Origin: Myxococcales bacterium
Lineage (GTDB): Bacteria > Myxococcota_A > Bradymonadia > UBA7976 > UBA1532
Length of the DNA: 64,000 bases
Direction: 5' to 3'
NCBI GenBank assembly: GCA_020633435.1
Contig: JACKDP010000009.1
Span: forward strand, 310,001 to 374,000
A program made the translations under genes and the position numbers. Positions 62,189 through 64,000 of this stretch are shown here, piece by piece (positions within the stretch are counted from its first letter, which is position 1; every line of letters starts with the position of its first letter). The notes beneath the pieces are model-generated. The model was given only the letters and a program-made list of their open reading frames with translations, did no database searches and was not told the DNA's origin.

Positions 62189-62586
62189 GCATCTTGAGCG
62201 GGCCCTGGTCGCGCAAGCGCGCCAAGAGCTTCTTCTACCTGGCGGTGGCCTTCTGGCGGCGGCAGCTCCGGCGCCTCGTCGGCCTGGGCAAGCGGGACGA
62301 AGGCGGGGCCGAGCGCTTCCTGGAGAACTACGCGCCCGAGGGCATGCAGCCCCTCACCCTCGCGCGGGAGCAGGGCCTCAAGCAGCTCGGCGGCTGCATC
62401 CAGTGTGGCCTGTGCGAGGCGGTGGGCGACGGCCCCATCGACCGGGTGGCGGCCTACAGCCGCGCCATCGCCATGGGCGCCGACGCGGCCGACCTGCTGG
62501 TCGGGGCGCCGACGACCCCCGCCATCTGCCCGGCCGGGGTGCCGCTCCAGGTGGCGCGGCCTGATCCGGCGCCGCGACCCGCCTAG
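62185..62586 (+). CDS. short GlpC-like iron-sulfur protein
   Basis: 133 residues. One [4Fe-4S] motif: C71-x2-C74-x2-C77 with C115-P. GlpC proteins are about 400 residues with two ferredoxin sites and Cys-rich CCG domains; this has one site and no CCG domain, so it is a minimal version or a different membrane-linked carrier. A hydrophobic N-terminal helix (SFFYLAVAFWRRQLRRLVG) may touch the membrane. The gene is intact and coupled to glpB, so it probably replaces GlpC. Convergent 4-nt overlap with the gene after it. Confidence 0.8.
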   Translation: MSILSGPWSRKRAKSFFYLAVAFWRRQLRRLVGLGKRDEGGAERFLENYAPEGMQPLTLAREQGLKQLGGCIQCGLCEAVGDGPIDRVAAYSRAIAMGADAADLLVGAPTTPAICPAGVPLQVARPDPAPRPA

Positions 62587-64000
62587 CCCCGGACGACCGT
62601 CCGCATGTCGGGCAGCCCCGTGCCGCTCGTGTCGACCCCCAGCGCCTGCACGATGCCCGCGAAGACCTCGGCCTCGGCCATGTTGCGGCCCCGATCGGGC
62701 TCGCCCGTGCGCGGATCGAAGCCGTAGGTCAGGGCCGTGTCCGGGTCGACGCCCCCCAGCACCCGGCCGCCGCGCACCAGCGGCGAGACGATGAGCGAGC
62801 CGTTGTTCAGGTGGTGGCCCGACGCGAACTCCGTCGCGCCCGCCGGGCGGCGCCGGCTGCGGCCGAAGTCGCTGGCCACGTAGAGCAGGCTGCGATCCCA
62901 GAAGCTCTCGCCGTCCGCGTACTCGGCGGCCTTCAGCAGCCCGATGAGGCGGTCGGAGACGCTGAGGAGCCGGCTCCACATGAGGGCCTGCGTGCCGCGG
63001 TGGGCGCTGTGGGAGAAGTCGAAGGCCAGCGGCGGGCTGTCCACCGTCTGCTGGCCACCCACCCCGGGCGACAGGCCCGGCCCCAGCGTCACGGCCACGC
63101 TCACGCGGTTGACGATGAGCAGGTAGGCCAGCGCCGCCTGGGCCTCCAGCGGATCCGTCAGGTAGAGCGGGAACGCCGCGCGCACGCGCTCGGCGTCGGG
63201 GCCGCTGGCCAGGCCCAGGCTGGCCAGCGGGGACGCCGGCGTATCGGGCAGGAACAGCAGTTTCTCAATGAGATTGGCATCTTCCAGCGTCGTCGCCTGC
63301 CGCCGCCGCTCGAGCCAGCGCTGCAGCGCCCGGCTCTCGCCGAAGGTGCGGGTGAAGGCCGAGCGCTCGTCGAGGCGCGCGCGCAGGGCCCGCGACAGGG
63401 TGAGGACGTCTCGGGGCGGGGCCTGGGCGATCCCCCGCTGCCCGTCCAGGCCCAGGGCCCAGATCTGCGCGTTGGCCACCGGCTCGGCGCGGGCGCGATC
63501 GGGCAGCGCGGGGTCGATGCCCGGCTCCACATAGCCGCCGATGCCCATGTTCACGTTGGGCAGCGGCACCCGGCCGCCGTACGTCGCCGCCACGATCTCC
63601 TGGAGCGTGCGCCCCGCCCAGGCGTCGTTGCCCGTGAGCGCCCGCTTCTGGGCCACCAGGTGGTTCACGCTCGTGCCCGTGTGCGTGACGACCAGCATGT
63701 CGTCGACGTGCCGGCGCACGAAGTCCGTCTGGTTCGCCTCCCCCGAGTAGGGCAGCGGGCCGAGGCCGCGGAGGCGCTGGTCGACGGCCCGGAACGGCCC
63801 GATGGACTCCACCTGGTTGTCGGGGAAGGTGTTGAGTGTCGCGGCGTTGGCCGACTCCGACGCGCGGATGGCCAGCATGGCGTCGATGATGGAGGCGCCG
63901 CCCGTCCCGGTGACGACGATGAGGAAGCGCTCCCCGGCCACCTGGGCCCGCGCGCGCCCCGGCAGCAGGGCGGCGGCGCCGGCGGCGGCGAGGCCCTGGA
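62583..64000 (-). CDS. DUF1501-like exported protein, 5' end beyond the window
   Basis: About 472 residues visible; the start lies outside. The visible N-terminus (QGLAAAGAAALLPGRARAQV) looks like the end of a Tat-type signal peptide, as in DUF1501 proteins. The body has VVTGTGGASIIDAMLA, a HTGTSVNHLVAQ segment, SHSAHRGTQALMWSRLLSVS and SDFGRSRRR, which recall the DUF1501 alkaline-phosphatase-like fold. Family call moderate; the function of the family is unknown. Confidence 0.7.
   Translation of the reverse strand, partial: QGLAAAGAAALLPGRARAQVAGERFLIVVTGTGGASIIDAMLAIRASESANAATLNTFPDNQVESIGPFRAVDQRLRGLGPLPYSGEANQTDFVRRHVDDMLVVTHTGTSVNHLVAQKRALTGNDAWAGRTLQEIVAATYGGRVPLPNVNMGIGGYVEPGIDPALPDRARAEPVANAQIWALGLDGQRGIAQAPPRDVLTLSRALRARLDERSAFTRTFGESRALQRWLERRRQATTLEDANLIEKLLFLPDTPASPLASLGLASGPDAERVRAAFPLYLTDPLEAQAALAYLLIVNRVSVAVTLGPGLSPGVGGQQTVDSPPLAFDFSHSAHRGTQALMWSRLLSVSDRLIGLLKAAEYADGESFWDRSLLYVASDFGRSRRRPAGATEFASGHHLNNGSLIVSPLVRGGRVLGGVDPDTALTYGFDPRTGEPDRGRNMAEAEVFAGIVQALGVDTSGTGLPDMRTVVRG

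Overview
The window is very GC-rich, densely coded bacterial chromosome. It looks like a member of the Myxococcota or a close relative. The reasons are three membrane-anchored Ser/Thr protein kinases (one ending in PEGA repeats, one fused to a formylglycine-generating-enzyme-like domain), many lipoproteins with Asp-Ala/Pro-rich linkers and Cys-rich modules, an AgmX/PglI-type C-terminal domain, and a TIGR03790-type protein with a MYXO-CTERM-like tail. No rRNA, tRNA, CRISPR array or phage was recognised. Assignment below phylum level is not possible from this sequence alone.

Layout. 0-5 kb: pnp and two Cys-rich lipoproteins, the second with a frameshift. 5-10.3 kb: a Rieske protein, a DUF697/SHOCT protein and a TRAP transporter operon (lipoprotein, solute receptor, fused permease). 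10.4-13.1 kb: a His-rich lipoprotein and a MacB/LolCDE-like ABC exporter pair. 13.3-17.3 kb: a PEGA Ser/Thr kinase and a PEGA protein with a small partner. 17.4-18.7 kb: glutamate dehydrogenase. 18.7-21.9 kb: a FliA/WhiG-type sigma factor followed by what I read as a decaying type III secretion cluster (sctJ, K, L, Q in order, broken by several frameshifts, no sctN). 21.9-23.7 kb: a CpaF-like ATPase that has lost its catalytic motifs. 24.4-27.0 kb: a lipoprotein of four DsbA domains with an exact 212-residue period. 27-34.6 kb: ThpR, a Cys-rich protein, an outer-membrane barrel, an RHH-like protein, an RND pump and an L,D-transpeptidase lipoprotein. 34.6-40.6 kb: a sulfatase-fold membrane enzyme and a three-gene operon. 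40.7-43.3 kb: barrel / ECF sigma / FecR-like. 43.4-46.1 kb: an imelysin iron cluster behind a good Fur-box candidate. 46.2-54.3 kb: a kinase-FGE fusion, a CoA-transferase pair, a RAYT-like transposase, a cytochrome c and a kinase. 54.3-57.4 kb: a catalase-like lipoprotein and the MYXO-CTERM protein. 57.6-62.6 kb: aspS and glpABC. The end of the window holds a 5'-truncated DUF1501-like protein.

Two window-wide features stand out. Adjacent genes are often coupled by 4-nt overlaps using TTGA or GTGA as well as ATGA. Several first-in-operon genes have a TTGnCn-17-TAnnnT promoter whose -10 box ends only 6-9 nt before the start codon, which suggests leaderless mRNAs. The most notable biology is the broken type III secretion remnant, the four-domain DsbA lipoprotein and the Fur-box-headed imelysin/di-heme/P460 cluster.
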